From G965279355 sp965279355 (lineage in GTDB: Bacteria; Pseudomonadota; Alphaproteobacteria; CACIAM-22H2), in assembly GCA_965279355.1 (NCBI GenBank), contig OZ257155.1, positions 4,588,001 to 4,652,000 on the forward strand: a stretch of DNA of 64,000 nucleotides. The letters are read 5' to 3'. The position numbers and the translations under genes are program-made. How positions within the stretch are numbered: position 1 is the stretch's first letter; every line of letters begins with the position of its first letter. The notes under the pieces are model-generated. The model made no database searches. It saw nothing but the letters and a program-made list of their open reading frames with translations, and was not told where the DNA came from. Shown here in pieces: positions 51,294 through 59,527 of the stretch.

Positions 51294-52051
51294 GGCTGGA
51301 ACTGTTCCTTGAGGACGCGTTCCTCGAGGTTATGTTCAGGGTCGAAGAGCAGGGTCAGGCCGACCGTGCGGTCTTCTCTCACTTCGACCCGGGCGACGTC
51401 GCGCACTTCCGTGTGATCCGCGGTGGCGCTGACCGGGCGCTTGTCGCGTTCCAGCACTTCGAACGCCACCGTCGCGGTGTGCGGCAGCAGCGCGCCGCGC
51501 CAGCGCCGGGGACGAAAGGCGCTGATGGGTGTCAGCGCCTGCAGGTTGGCGCCGAGCGGAATGATCGGACCGTAAGCGGAGAGATTGTAAGCCGTGCTGC
51601 CAGCCGGCGTGGAGAGCAGCACGCCGTCGCAGATCAGTTCCGGCAGCCGCTCGACGCCGTCGATCAGGATGCGCAGCTTGGCGGCCTGGCGCAGCTGCCG
51701 CAGCAGCGAGACTTCGTTGATCGCCAGTGCACTGCGTTTGGTGCCGCGCACTGTCGTCGCCGTCATGCGCAGCGGATGCAGGCGCACCTTGGCGGCTTTG
51801 GCCACGCGCGATTGCAGCCCGGCGATCCGAAAGTCGTTGAGCAAGAATCCGATGCTGCCGCGGTGCATGCCGAAGAACGGCACCTTGAGCTTCAGGTGTT
51901 TGTGCAACGTCTGCAGCATGAAGCCGTCGCCGCCAAGCGGCACGATGACGTCGGCGCGCTCCGGCGCCACGTTGCCGTAGCGCTTGGCCAGTGCCTTGCG
52001 GGCGGCAAGGGCGGCCGGAATATCGGCGGCCACAAAGGCGATGCGAGTCAT
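51290..52051 (-). CDS. nadK: NAD kinase
   Basis: This 253-aa enzyme phosphorylates NAD to NADP. The conserved 'VIVPLGGDGFMLQTLH' contains the GGDG motif (residues 40-43), 'HRGSIGFLLND' follows near 64, and 'STPAGSTAYNLSAYGPIIPL' near 150 is the second nucleotide-binding block. Length matches the short alphaproteobacterial form. A TATACT box lies six bases before its ATG, so its mRNA may be leaderless. It converges with the YjbR-type gene, sharing stop codon bases. Confidence 0.92.
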   Translation of the reverse strand: MTRIAFVAADIPAALAARKALAKRYGNVAPERADVIVPLGGDGFMLQTLHKHLKLKVPFFGMHRGSIGFLLNDFRIAGLQSRVAKAAKVRLHPLRMTATTVRGTKRSALAINEVSLLRQLRQAAKLRILIDGVERLPELICDGVLLSTPAGSTAYNLSAYGPIIPLGANLQALTPISAFRPRRWRGALLPHTATVAFEVLERDKRPVSATADHTEVRDVARVEVREDRTVGLTLLFDPEHNLEERVLKEQFQP

Positions 52052-52057
52052 GAGCTT

Positions 52058-52063
52058 AGTATA
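52058..52063 (-). promoter_or_regulatory. Candidate -10 box (TATACT) placed for a leaderless nadK transcript
   Basis: On the minus strand TATACT is followed by AAGCTC and then the nadK ATG, a six-base gap. No Shine-Dalgarno sequence is present, consistent with transcription starting at the ATG. No strong -35 box is seen. Confidence 0.4.
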
Positions 52064-52088
52064 ACCGTAGTCGCGGGGGGCGAAAGGG

Positions 52089-52832
52089 TCACCATGCTGC
52101 CCAGGCCCGGACGATCAGGCTCATGCCGGCACCGATCAGAACCACGCACAGAACCTGCATGAAGCGTTTGCGCGACAGCTTGCCGGACAGCCAGTGCGCC
52201 AGCCATGTCCCGACGATCATTGAGGGGACGAGGCATGCCGCCAACAGGATGATGTCCAGATCGGCGTAGACGCCGGCAATCAAAAACAGGACAGCGCGGG
52301 TAAAGGTCGCGATGCCGATCAGGGTGAGCTGGGTGCCGCGATAGGCATCGACGTCGTCCAGCCGGCGGCTGAGATAGGCGCCATAGACCGGGCCGCCGGC
52401 ACCGAACATGCCGCTGAAGATTCCGCCGAGCGGGCCAACCAGGGCAATCCAGGCCTTGCTGATGCGTTCCTTCGGCACCGGCGCGACGAGGGTATAGACG
52501 GCAAAGGCGATGACAAAGAGGCCCAGCGCAATGGCCATCACCGTAGTCGGCAGGTTCAGCAGCACGGTGACGCCGACAGCGCTGCCAAGCATCATGAGCG
52601 GCGCCAGCCACTTGATCTCATCCTTGTCGATCTTGCGGCTGAGCTTGACGCCGCTGATCGTTGCCGATGCACAGTCGAGCAGCGCCAGCAACGGGACGAT
52701 GGTCGAGACCGGCATGACATGGGCAAGGATCGGCGCCGCAATCAGTGCCGCGCCAAATCCCGCGATGCCGAAGACGATGTAGGAGAACGCGAGGGTGGGA
52801 ACGGCGACCGCGAGGGTCGTCCACTCCAGCAT
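52089..52832 (-). CDS. TauE/SafE (TSUP) family membrane transporter
   Basis: This 247-aa protein has about eight transmembrane segments. 'GIAGFGAALIAAPILAHVMP' near residue 23 and 'GPLGGIFSGMFGAGGPVYGA' near 135 are the paired glycine-rich repeats of the TSUP family, which transports sulfite, sulfonates or organosulfur and related anions. The ATG at 52832 lies just downstream of the moaA terminator. The substrate is not evident. Confidence 0.85.
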   Translation of the reverse strand: MLEWTTLAVAVPTLAFSYIVFGIAGFGAALIAAPILAHVMPVSTIVPLLALLDCASATISGVKLSRKIDKDEIKWLAPLMMLGSAVGVTVLLNLPTTVMAIALGLFVIAFAVYTLVAPVPKERISKAWIALVGPLGGIFSGMFGAGGPVYGAYLSRRLDDVDAYRGTQLTLIGIATFTRAVLFLIAGVYADLDIILLAACLVPSMIVGTWLAHWLSGKLSRKRFMQVLCVVLIGAGMSLIVRAWAAW

Positions 52833-52844
52833 GGGATGTACTCG

Positions 52845-52873
52845 AAAAAAAGCGGCGGCCGGATCAGCCGCCG
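52845..52873 (-). terminator. Rho-independent terminator of moaA
   Basis: On the minus strand the hairpin CGGCGGC-TGATCCG-GCCGCCG is followed by CTTTTTTT. The stem begins in the last moaA codons, and the moaA stop codon TGA lies in the loop, so the terminator partly overlaps coding sequence. Confidence 0.85.
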
Positions 52874-53886
52874 GTGACGCTCATGTGACGGGGGACAGCG
52901 GGGCCGGTATGCCGGCGATCGATGATGAAGTCGTGGCCTTTGGGCTTGCGGCTGATCGCTTCGCGGATCGCCGCTTCAAGATGCTGTGGATCGTCGCTGG
53001 CACGCAACGGGCCGCGCAGGTCGGCGGCGTCATCCTGCCCCAGGCACATATAGAGCGTGCCGGTGCAGGTGAGGCGCACGCGATTGCACATCTCGCAGAA
53101 ATTATGAGTAAGCGGCGTGATCAGGCCCAGGCGGCGGCCGGTTTCCTTGATCACGGAATAACGCGCCGGTCCGCCGGTCTTGTAGTCGGTGTCTTCGAGC
53201 GTCCAGCTCTCCGCGATCTTGGCGCGGACCATCGAGATCGGCAGATATTGATCGAGCCGCTGCGGCCCGATATCGCCCATCGGCATGACTTCGATGAAGG
53301 TCAGGTCATAACCTTCCTCGCCGCACCACGCGATCATGCGATCGAATTCGTCGTCGTTGAAGTCTTTCAATGCCACAGCGTTGATCTTGATCTCAAGACC
53401 CGCGGCTTTGGCAGCCTTCAACCCGTCGAGGACGACCGGCAGCTTGCCCCAGCGGGTGATCGCCGTGAATTTGGCGGCATCCAGCGTGTCCATCGAGACA
53501 TTGATGCGCCGCACGCCGCAGTCATAGAGGTCGGCTGCGTGCTTGGCGAGTTGGCTCCCGTTCGTCGTGACCGTGAGCTCATCCAGCGCGCCGGTCTTGA
53601 TGTGACGGCCGAGATTGCGGAACAGGCTCATGATATTGCGGCGGACCAGCGGCTCGCCGCCGGTCATCCGCAGCTTGCGGACGCCCAGATTGACGAAGGC
53701 CGAGCACAGCCGGTCCAGCTCCTCGAGCGACAGGATCTCCGCCTTGGGCAGGAACGTCATGTCTTCCGACATGCAGTACACGCAGCGGAAGTCGCAGCGG
53801 TCCGTCACCGACACACGCAGATAGCTGACGTGCCGCTGGAACGGATCGATCAGCGGCGCCGGGGCGATGGGCGTGAACGCGGTCAT
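52864..53886 (-). CDS. moaA: GTP 3',8-cyclase (molybdenum cofactor biosynthesis protein A)
   Basis: This 340-aa radical-SAM enzyme converts GTP to 3',8-cyclo-7,8-dihydro-GTP, the first step of molybdopterin synthesis, together with MoaC. The radical-SAM cluster motif CDFRCVYC gives Cys31, Cys35 and Cys38. 'RMTGGEPLVRRNI' near 78 is the SAM-binding GGEP block, and the C-terminal 'CEMCNRVRLTCTGTLYMCLG' carries the second cluster's Cys residues. The protein ends with the conserved Gly-Gly ('VTGG') needed for catalysis. No other moa gene is adjacent, but molybdate and tungstate transport genes follow within 5-10 kb. Confidence 0.96.
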   Translation of the reverse strand: MTAFTPIAPAPLIDPFQRHVSYLRVSVTDRCDFRCVYCMSEDMTFLPKAEILSLEELDRLCSAFVNLGVRKLRMTGGEPLVRRNIMSLFRNLGRHIKTGALDELTVTTNGSQLAKHAADLYDCGVRRINVSMDTLDAAKFTAITRWGKLPVVLDGLKAAKAAGLEIKINAVALKDFNDDEFDRMIAWCGEEGYDLTFIEVMPMGDIGPQRLDQYLPISMVRAKIAESWTLEDTDYKTGGPARYSVIKETGRRLGLITPLTHNFCEMCNRVRLTCTGTLYMCLGQDDAADLRGPLRASDDPQHLEAAIREAISRKPKGHDFIIDRRHTGPAVPRHMSVTGG

Positions 53887-53989
53887 GGGCTAAATCTAGT
53901 CATCCCGGGCCCGGAAATCATCCCTTTTGGTAACAGGGGATTAGGGGGCGTTGTAGACGGCCGTATATAGCGCCATTAACCCTGATTTC

Positions 53990-56101
53990 TCAGGAATCCA
54001 GCTTGGTCGGCGGCCCGCCGGGACCCTGCGCGGCCTTGAAGGAGGCGCGCGCCTCCTCGATTTCCCGCTCGCGGACATAATCTTCGGTGGTGCGCGGTAC
54101 CGGGCGCGACGGGCCGGCGAAGGGATCGATGGCGTTCTCGGTCTGGGCGATCAGGCGGCAGTCTGCGCACATGCGCATGCGATCGACGATCGCCGGGTCC
54201 TGATACATCGTGCTGCGACCGGCGAGCTTCTGGATCACCTTTTCGATCGTGCCCTTGGTGCCGAAGGGCTTGCTGCAGCGGATGCAGAGAGCTGGCTCTT
54301 CCTCCTTGATCAGCGCCGGCGATTTCGCCTCGGCGGTGAAATTGAGCTGAGGCCGGAGCTGGATCACTTTTTCCGGGCAGGTTGCCTTGCACAAGCCGCA
54401 CTGCACGCAGGCTTCCTCGATGAAGCGCAGCATGGGCTGGTCGGGATTGTCGATCAGCGCGCCGGTCGGGCAGACGCTGACGCAGGACAGGCAGAGCGTG
54501 CAGCCCTCGGCATTCACATCGAGCGTGCCGAACGGAGAGCCCGGTGCCAGCGGCAGGATATCGACCGGCTGCGGCGCCGTTTCATGAAGCTGCCGCAAGG
54601 CCAGCATCGTGATGCCGCGCTTGGTGCCCATTGGCAGGAAGCTGCCGGCCTTGGGCGGCATCAGCACCGGATCGCCGTAGAGCGTGGCCTCGATGGCATC
54701 GGGATCCACGTCGTCCAGAACCGATACGCGGTTCGTTCCATAACCGAGACCCGACAATGCCGTTTCCGCCAGCCCAATCTGCGTTGCCAGCCCCGCCAGT
54801 TCGTCGCGATGGCGCGGATCGACCAGCAGCCGGACCTGCGAGGCGCCGTAGGCGAGGGCGACGGCGAAGAAATCGAACCCGACCTGGGTGACCGAATTGA
54901 CGCGGAAGGGAATAACGCGCGCGGGCAGGCCGCGGCCATGGCGGGCCATCGCCGCGAGGATCTCTTCGCCGTGCGGGCCGTCATGCACCAGGATCACCGG
55001 CGCCGTGCCGCCTGATTTCGCATAGGTCGACAGCACGATCCGCAGCCGTTCGAGCAGCAGATCGCGGGTTGGCATGGCATAGCTCGCGGCGCCGGTTGGG
55101 CAGACGCTGGCGCAGCTGCCGCAGCCGGCGCAGACATAGGCGTCGATCTCGACATAGTCGCCGGCCGGTTTGATGGCGTCGGTCGGACAGACATCGAGGC
55201 AGCGCGTGCAGCCGGTCTTCTTGTTGCGGCTGTGCGCGCAGAGCGACTGGTTATACGCGACGTAGAGCGGCTTCTCGAATTCGCCGACCGTTTCGACGAG
55301 TTCGAACAGGACACGCTGTACGGCGGCGGGGTCTTTGGGGTCGGCGCGGAAATATCCGTCGCGCTTTTCATGCGCGGGAAACATCGGCGTCCCGCCGGTG
55401 AGGTCGAGAATCAGATCGCAGGTCGATGAGGCGCCATCGCGCGGGGCCTCGAATTGCAGAACCCCCCGGGATGACGGCAGCGAGGGCGCGTAGCCATTGA
55501 CGACGACCTCGAACGCGCCGAGATGGCCTTTGGCTGCGGCGACGGAGCCGATGAAGATCGGCACATCGGCCATGCGCGGCGGTACGATGTCGCCCGGCTT
55601 GTTCAGCAGGACCGTGCAGTCGAGCCGGTCGGCAATCTGCTGGGCCGCGTCGATCGCGACATCGTCACGGCCGTAGATCAGCGTGACGCCGGATGATTTG
55701 AGGGTAATGGCGGGCGGGCCCGGAACATCCAGCGCCGCCTCGGCCAGCAGTGCCGCGATCTTCGGCATCGCCGCAGCGCCTTCGGCAGACCAGCCGGCAT
55801 GCTCACGGATATTCACAAAGCGCAGATCGGTATCGACGCCGCCTTCGGCTCGCACCTCGGTGAAGAGCGGCGCTTCCTGCGTGCAGGCGACGATGACGGG
55901 CGTGTCGCCGGTAACGGCTGTTTCGAAATTGCCGAGCTGGGTCCGGCAGAGCAGCGTGTTGATATCGAGCTTGCCGGTTGCGCCGGCGGCGACGCACATC
56001 TTCGTCAGCGCGGCGCCGTCGAGCGGCATCGTGCCGTTGCAGTCGCAAACGAGCAGCGTCTTGTCCTTGAGGCGCAAATCAGTCTCCCAGACCCCGACCA
56101 T
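53990..56101 (-). CDS. Multi-[4Fe-4S] ferredoxin-like protein
   Basis: This protein of about 703 aa has a Cys-containing N-terminus ('LLVCDCNGTMPLD', 'VIVACTQEAPLF') resembling HdrA-type proteins. Ferredoxin motifs follow: 'CTRCLDVCPTDAI' near residue 300, 'CAGCGSCASVCPTGA' near 320, 'CTLCLSCVSVCPTGAL' near 530 and 'CVQCGLCKATCPEKVI' near 565. Further Cys pairs lie in 'CIRCSKPFG' and 'MCADCRLI' near the end, and could form one more cluster. I recall similar proteins encoded beside formate dehydrogenase accessory genes. It probably acts in cytoplasmic electron transfer to a molybdo- or tungsto-enzyme outside the window. Start choice is uncertain: ATG at 56101, or a TTG about eight codons later. 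Confidence 0.75.
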   Translation of the reverse strand: MVGVWETDLRLKDKTLLVCDCNGTMPLDGAALTKMCVAAGATGKLDINTLLCRTQLGNFETAVTGDTPVIVACTQEAPLFTEVRAEGGVDTDLRFVNIREHAGWSAEGAAAMPKIAALLAEAALDVPGPPAITLKSSGVTLIYGRDDVAIDAAQQIADRLDCTVLLNKPGDIVPPRMADVPIFIGSVAAAKGHLGAFEVVVNGYAPSLPSSRGVLQFEAPRDGASSTCDLILDLTGGTPMFPAHEKRDGYFRADPKDPAAVQRVLFELVETVGEFEKPLYVAYNQSLCAHSRNKKTGCTRCLDVCPTDAIKPAGDYVEIDAYVCAGCGSCASVCPTGAASYAMPTRDLLLERLRIVLSTYAKSGGTAPVILVHDGPHGEEILAAMARHGRGLPARVIPFRVNSVTQVGFDFFAVALAYGASQVRLLVDPRHRDELAGLATQIGLAETALSGLGYGTNRVSVLDDVDPDAIEATLYGDPVLMPPKAGSFLPMGTKRGITMLALRQLHETAPQPVDILPLAPGSPFGTLDVNAEGCTLCLSCVSVCPTGALIDNPDQPMLRFIEEACVQCGLCKATCPEKVIQLRPQLNFTAEAKSPALIKEEEPALCIRCSKPFGTKGTIEKVIQKLAGRSTMYQDPAIVDRMRMCADCRLIAQTENAIDPFAGPSRPVPRTTEDYVREREIEEARASFKAAQGPGGPPTKLDS

Positions 56102-56171
56102 AGCCCTGCGACGGCTGCGAATCACCCCTGATTTTGGACATCGCGGTCGAGACGCCTGTCATGACCGCCGC

Positions 56172-56177
56172 TATACT
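56172..56177 (+). promoter_or_regulatory. Candidate -10 box (TATACT) for a leaderless regulator transcript
   Basis: TATACT ends six bases before the ATG at 56184, with CGCGCC between. There is no Shine-Dalgarno sequence and no clear -35 box. It lies in the short divergent region between the ferredoxin-like gene and the regulator gene. Confidence 0.4.
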
Positions 56178-56183
56178 CGCGCC

Positions 56184-57098
56184 ATGCCGACCGATCAGAA
56201 GGATTCGCTCGACGCGCCGCGCGATCTCATGAGCACGCGCGAGGTGGCGGAGTATCTCCGCATCAAGGAACGCAAGGTTTACGACCTGCTGCGCGCCAAG
56301 CAGATTCCGTGCACGCGCGTCGGCGGAAAGTGGCTGTTCCCGCGCCGGCTGATCGACGACTGGGTGGCCGGCAATACGGATTATGGCGGCATCGCGCGCG
56401 GTCCGCGCTCGGCCTCCATCGTCGCCGGCAGCCACGATCCGCTGCTGGACTGGGCCTTGCGGGAATCCCGCAGCGGTTTCGCGCTGCAGACCGGCGGCAG
56501 CCTCGACGGGCTGAAGCGGCTGGCCGCGGGAGAGGCGACGGTCGCGGGCATGCATATCTTCGATCGCGCCACGCAGAGCTATAACGTCGAGGCGGTGCGG
56601 GACATTCTGCCGCGCGACGTCGTTCTGCTGCGCTGGGCGTTGCGCGAGCAGGGGCTGATCTTCCGGTCAGGCGAGCGCAAGCAGACGCGCAGCCTGAAGG
56701 ATGTGGCAAAGAGCCGGGCGCGGCTGATGATGCGGCAGGAAGAATCCGGTGGTCATGTGCTGCTGGTGTCTTTATTGGAGCAGGACGGGCTGAAACTGTC
56801 CGATATCGCGCGGGTAAAGCAGCCGGCGCTGAACGAAACCGATCTCGGTCATGCGATTGCCGATGGCAAGGCCGATGTCGGCCTCGGACTGTATTCGGTG
56901 GCCAGGCAGTTCCGCCTGGAGTTTCTGCCGTTGCAGCAGGAGCGTTTCGATCTGGCGGTGCGGCATCGCGACTATTTCGAGCTGCCGATGCAGAAGCTGA
57001 TGGCGTTCGCGCGGACACCTGAATTTGCCGAGCGCGCGCTGGAACTGGGCGGATACGACATCAAGGGGTTGGGTGAGGTGATTTACAATGGCGAATGA
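56184..57098 (+). CDS. Helix-turn-helix regulator with periplasmic-binding-protein-like sensor domain
   Basis: This 304-aa cytoplasmic protein has an excisionase-type helix-turn-helix (about residues 15-62, 'MSTREVAEYLRIKERKVYDL' followed by 'RVGGKWLFPRRLIDDWV') and then a PBP-like domain (about 78-295) with 'GGSLDGLKRLAAGEATVAGM' and 'AIADGKADVGLGLYSVARQF'. The same architecture occurs in molybdate- and tungstate-linked regulators near formate dehydrogenase genes. The sensor resembles ModA/TupA-like ligand-binding domains, so it may respond directly to an oxyanion. It is divergent from the ferredoxin-like gene and overlaps the PRMT-like gene by 11 bases. Confidence 0.8.
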   Translation: MPTDQKDSLDAPRDLMSTREVAEYLRIKERKVYDLLRAKQIPCTRVGGKWLFPRRLIDDWVAGNTDYGGIARGPRSASIVAGSHDPLLDWALRESRSGFALQTGGSLDGLKRLAAGEATVAGMHIFDRATQSYNVEAVRDILPRDVVLLRWALREQGLIFRSGERKQTRSLKDVAKSRARLMMRQEESGGHVLLVSLLEQDGLKLSDIARVKQPALNETDLGHAIADGKADVGLGLYSVARQFRLEFLPLQQERFDLAVRHRDYFELPMQKLMAFARTPEFAERALELGGYDIKGLGEVIYNGE

Positions 57099-58527
57099 CG
57101 GAGCCGCCGCCGTCGAGCGGGCAGTGGAGCATCATAAGGCGGGCCGCCTCGACGATGCCGCCATGGAATACGAAGCCGCCCTGATGGCCGATCCCGACAA
57201 CGCACGCGCGTCGCACTATCTGGGAGTCCTGAAGCTGCAGGCCGGGCGCACGGCGCAGGCTGTCGATCTGCTGGCGCGCGCCGCCGCCGCCCAGCCGGAT
57301 GTGGCGGAGGTCCGCAACAATTATGGGGTGAGCCTGCGCGAGCAGGGACGCAACGGGGAGGCCGCGACGGAATTCACCGCCGCTCTCGCCATCCGTCCCG
57401 ATATGTTTGATGCCCGCAACAACCTCGCCGATATCCTGCTGCTGCTGGGCAACACGACGGGCGCTCTGGAACATGCGGCGGCCGCCCATCGCCTCAATCC
57501 CAATCATCTCGAACCGCTGCTGACCGAAGCGAACGCCTATCTGCTGCGCCGCGATCCGGATGCGGCGCTGCGCAGCATCGCGAAGGCGCGGGCCATCGAC
57601 CCGGAAAACGATCGCGCGGTGGCGCTGTATCGCGCCGCGATCAGTCGGGTCGTGCAGCCCTGGCACTTTCCGATGATGAACGATACGGCCCGCAACGACG
57701 CCTACGAGGCGGCGATCAAGCGCGCGGTGACACCGGATGCGCTGGTGCTCGATATCGGCACCGGCGCCGGACTGCTGTCCATGATGTCGGCGCGCGCCGG
57801 TGCCAAACAGGTGGTGACCTGCGAGATGACGGTGCCTGTCGCCGCCAAGGCGCAGCAGATCGTCGATCGCAACGGGTTTGCCGGCAGGATCGCCGTGCAC
57901 GCCCGGCGATCGAGCGACCTCACCGTCGGGCGGGAGCTTCCGGAACGCGCCGATATTCTGGTGTCGGAGATTTTCGACAGCGACCTGCTGGGTGAAGGCA
58001 TCCTGGCCAGCCTTGAGGATGCGCATGCGCGCCTGATCAAGCCGGGGGCGAAGATCATCCCGCAGGCGGCATCGGCGATGGTGGCGCTGGCGGGCGGCGA
58101 CAAGCTGGCGGAGATGGTGATGGTCGACAAGGCCGCAGGCTTCGATGTCGGGGCCTTCAACGAATACATGCCTGAGCGCTTCGCGTTCGATGGCAACCGC
58201 TTTCCCTTCGATTTCATGTCCGCGCCGATTGCGGCCCTCAGCTTCGATTTCCGGCAGACGCGCTACCCGCGTGCCGAGCGGCTGGTCGATGCAAGGGTGA
58301 CGAAGTCCGGGCTTTGCCTGGGCGTCGTGCAGTGGCTTTGGATTCAACTCGATGACGAGGCGACGTTCGAAAACCCGCCGGGCCGTCCGCTGGACGCACC
58401 GACCGGCTGGATCCACGCGCTTTACACCTTTGCGCCGCCGATGGAGGTGCAAGAGGGGCAGACCGTGCGGTTCGTCGCCGGGCACTCGCGCAACTTCCCG
58501 TATTTCCGTCTCGCGGATGTGATCTAG
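57088..58527 (+). CDS. TPR protein with PRMT7/PRMT9-like methyltransferase domain
   Basis: This 479-aa protein has TPR-like helical repeats (about residues 1-165, e.g. 'AMEYEAALMADPDNARASHY') and then an arginine-methyltransferase-like SAM domain. The domain opens 'WHFPMMNDTARNDAYEAAI' from Trp192; SAM motif I is 'VLDIGTGAGLLS' from Val220; the double-E loop reads 'SEIFDSDLLGEG' with Glu294 and Glu303, the form found in PRMT7/PRMT9. 'GWIHALYTFAPP' near 440 may be the equivalent of the PRMT THW loop. Such enzymes methylate protein arginines. Its start overlaps the regulator gene, so it is co-translated with it. Substrate and role are unknown. Confidence 0.75.
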   Translation: MANDGAAAVERAVEHHKAGRLDDAAMEYEAALMADPDNARASHYLGVLKLQAGRTAQAVDLLARAAAAQPDVAEVRNNYGVSLREQGRNGEAATEFTAALAIRPDMFDARNNLADILLLLGNTTGALEHAAAAHRLNPNHLEPLLTEANAYLLRRDPDAALRSIAKARAIDPENDRAVALYRAAISRVVQPWHFPMMNDTARNDAYEAAIKRAVTPDALVLDIGTGAGLLSMMSARAGAKQVVTCEMTVPVAAKAQQIVDRNGFAGRIAVHARRSSDLTVGRELPERADILVSEIFDSDLLGEGILASLEDAHARLIKPGAKIIPQAASAMVALAGGDKLAEMVMVDKAAGFDVGAFNEYMPERFAFDGNRFPFDFMSAPIAALSFDFRQTRYPRAERLVDARVTKSGLCLGVVQWLWIQLDDEATFENPPGRPLDAPTGWIHALYTFAPPMEVQEGQTVRFVAGHSRNFPYFRLADVI

Positions 58528-58634
58528 GAGAGGGCTACGTAGAAGTCCTTAAGGGGTTTACCGAAATTTAAGACGGACGGTGCACGTTCTAAATTCGAGG
58601 TCGCTGCTGAAAAAAACCGAACCGGAGAGAGACG

Positions 58635-58754
58635 ATGCGTAACCGGACTGTTGCCGCCGCCAAGCCCCAGTATCAGCCGCTCACCATGACGGCGACCCTG
58701 GCGCTGCTCAGCCTCGCCACGCAGATCGTGGTTCTCTGGTACCTCTTCTCCTAA
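58635..58754 (+). CDS. Small membrane protein, 39 residues, function unknown
   Basis: ATG at 58635 follows GGAGAGAGACG and opens a 39-codon frame ending with TAA at 58752-58754. The product has a basic N-terminus ('MRNRTVAAAKPQYQ') and one transmembrane helix ('ATLALLSLATQIVVLWYLF'). The strong ribosome-binding site, single-span topology and basic start suggest a real small inner-membrane protein. It lies 107 bases after the PRMT-like gene and shares its last four bases with the convergent ABC ATPase gene. I do not recognise a family. Confidence 0.6.
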   Translation: MRNRTVAAAKPQYQPLTMTATLALLSLATQIVVLWYLFS

Positions 58755-59527
58755 TTTCCGACCGACGGCACGCAAACCGGCCTGCCCTGCGGGCCGACAT
58801 CCGCGATCTGGACGTCGATCCCGTACAGCGTCCGCAAATTTTCGCTGGTGATGGTTTCGCGCGGTGTGCCCATCGCGGCCAGCCGTCCGTCGTGGATCAG
58901 GATGACCCGATCGGCGCAGAGGAACGCGTGATCGGGATCGTGGCTGGAAAACAGGATGCCGATGCCCTGGCCGGCCAGCGCCTTGATCCGTTCCAGCACC
59001 CGGACCTGATTGCCGAAGTCGAGATTGGCGGTCGGCTCATCCATCACAATCAGATGTGATTCCTGCGCCAGCGCCCGGGCGACCAGCGTCAACTGACGCT
59101 CACCGCCGCTGATCTGGGTATAGATGCGGTCGGCCAGATGCGCGATGCGCAGGGTGTCGAGCGCTTCTTCGGCAACGGCGCGGTCGCGGGACGAGGGCAC
59201 GGCAAACAGGCCGAGATGCGCGGTGCGCCCCATCAGCACGACATCGCGAACCGTGAACGGGAAATATCCGGCATGCGCCTGCGGCACGTAGCCCGCGCGC
59301 TGCGCCATCGCGCGGCGCGACAGCGTGCCGATGTCGGTTCCATCGATCGCGACGGATCCGCCATGCGGGCGGAGCAGACCCAGCAGGGTGCGGAACAGGG
59401 TGGTCTTGCCGCCGCCGTTGGGTCCCAGCACGCAGACGACGTCGCCACCGCTTATGCTGAAGGACACGTCCCGGCCGACATCCCGGCCGGGATAGCCGAA
59501 GGCGAGATTGCGGACGTCGAGCCTCAT
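58751..59527 (-). CDS. FecE/BtuD-type ABC transporter ATP-binding protein
   Basis: This 258-aa ATPase has Walker A 'VLGPNGGGKTTLFRTLLGL', the Q-loop region 'AGYVPQAHAGYFPFTVRDV', the signature 'ISGGERQLTLVARALAQE' and Walker B 'LIVMDEPTANLDF', then the H-loop 'LFSSHDPDHAF'. This is the type energising metal-chelate importers of the FecCD class. The ATG at 59527 overlaps the permease stop by four bases. It is the last gene of the oxyanion-transport run. Confidence 0.9.
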   Translation of the reverse strand: MRLDVRNLAFGYPGRDVGRDVSFSISGGDVVCVLGPNGGGKTTLFRTLLGLLRPHGGSVAIDGTDIGTLSRRAMAQRAGYVPQAHAGYFPFTVRDVVLMGRTAHLGLFAVPSSRDRAVAEEALDTLRIAHLADRIYTQISGGERQLTLVARALAQESHLIVMDEPTANLDFGNQVRVLERIKALAGQGIGILFSSHDPDHAFLCADRVILIHDGRLAAMGTPRETITSENLRTLYGIDVQIADVGPQGRPVCVPSVGN

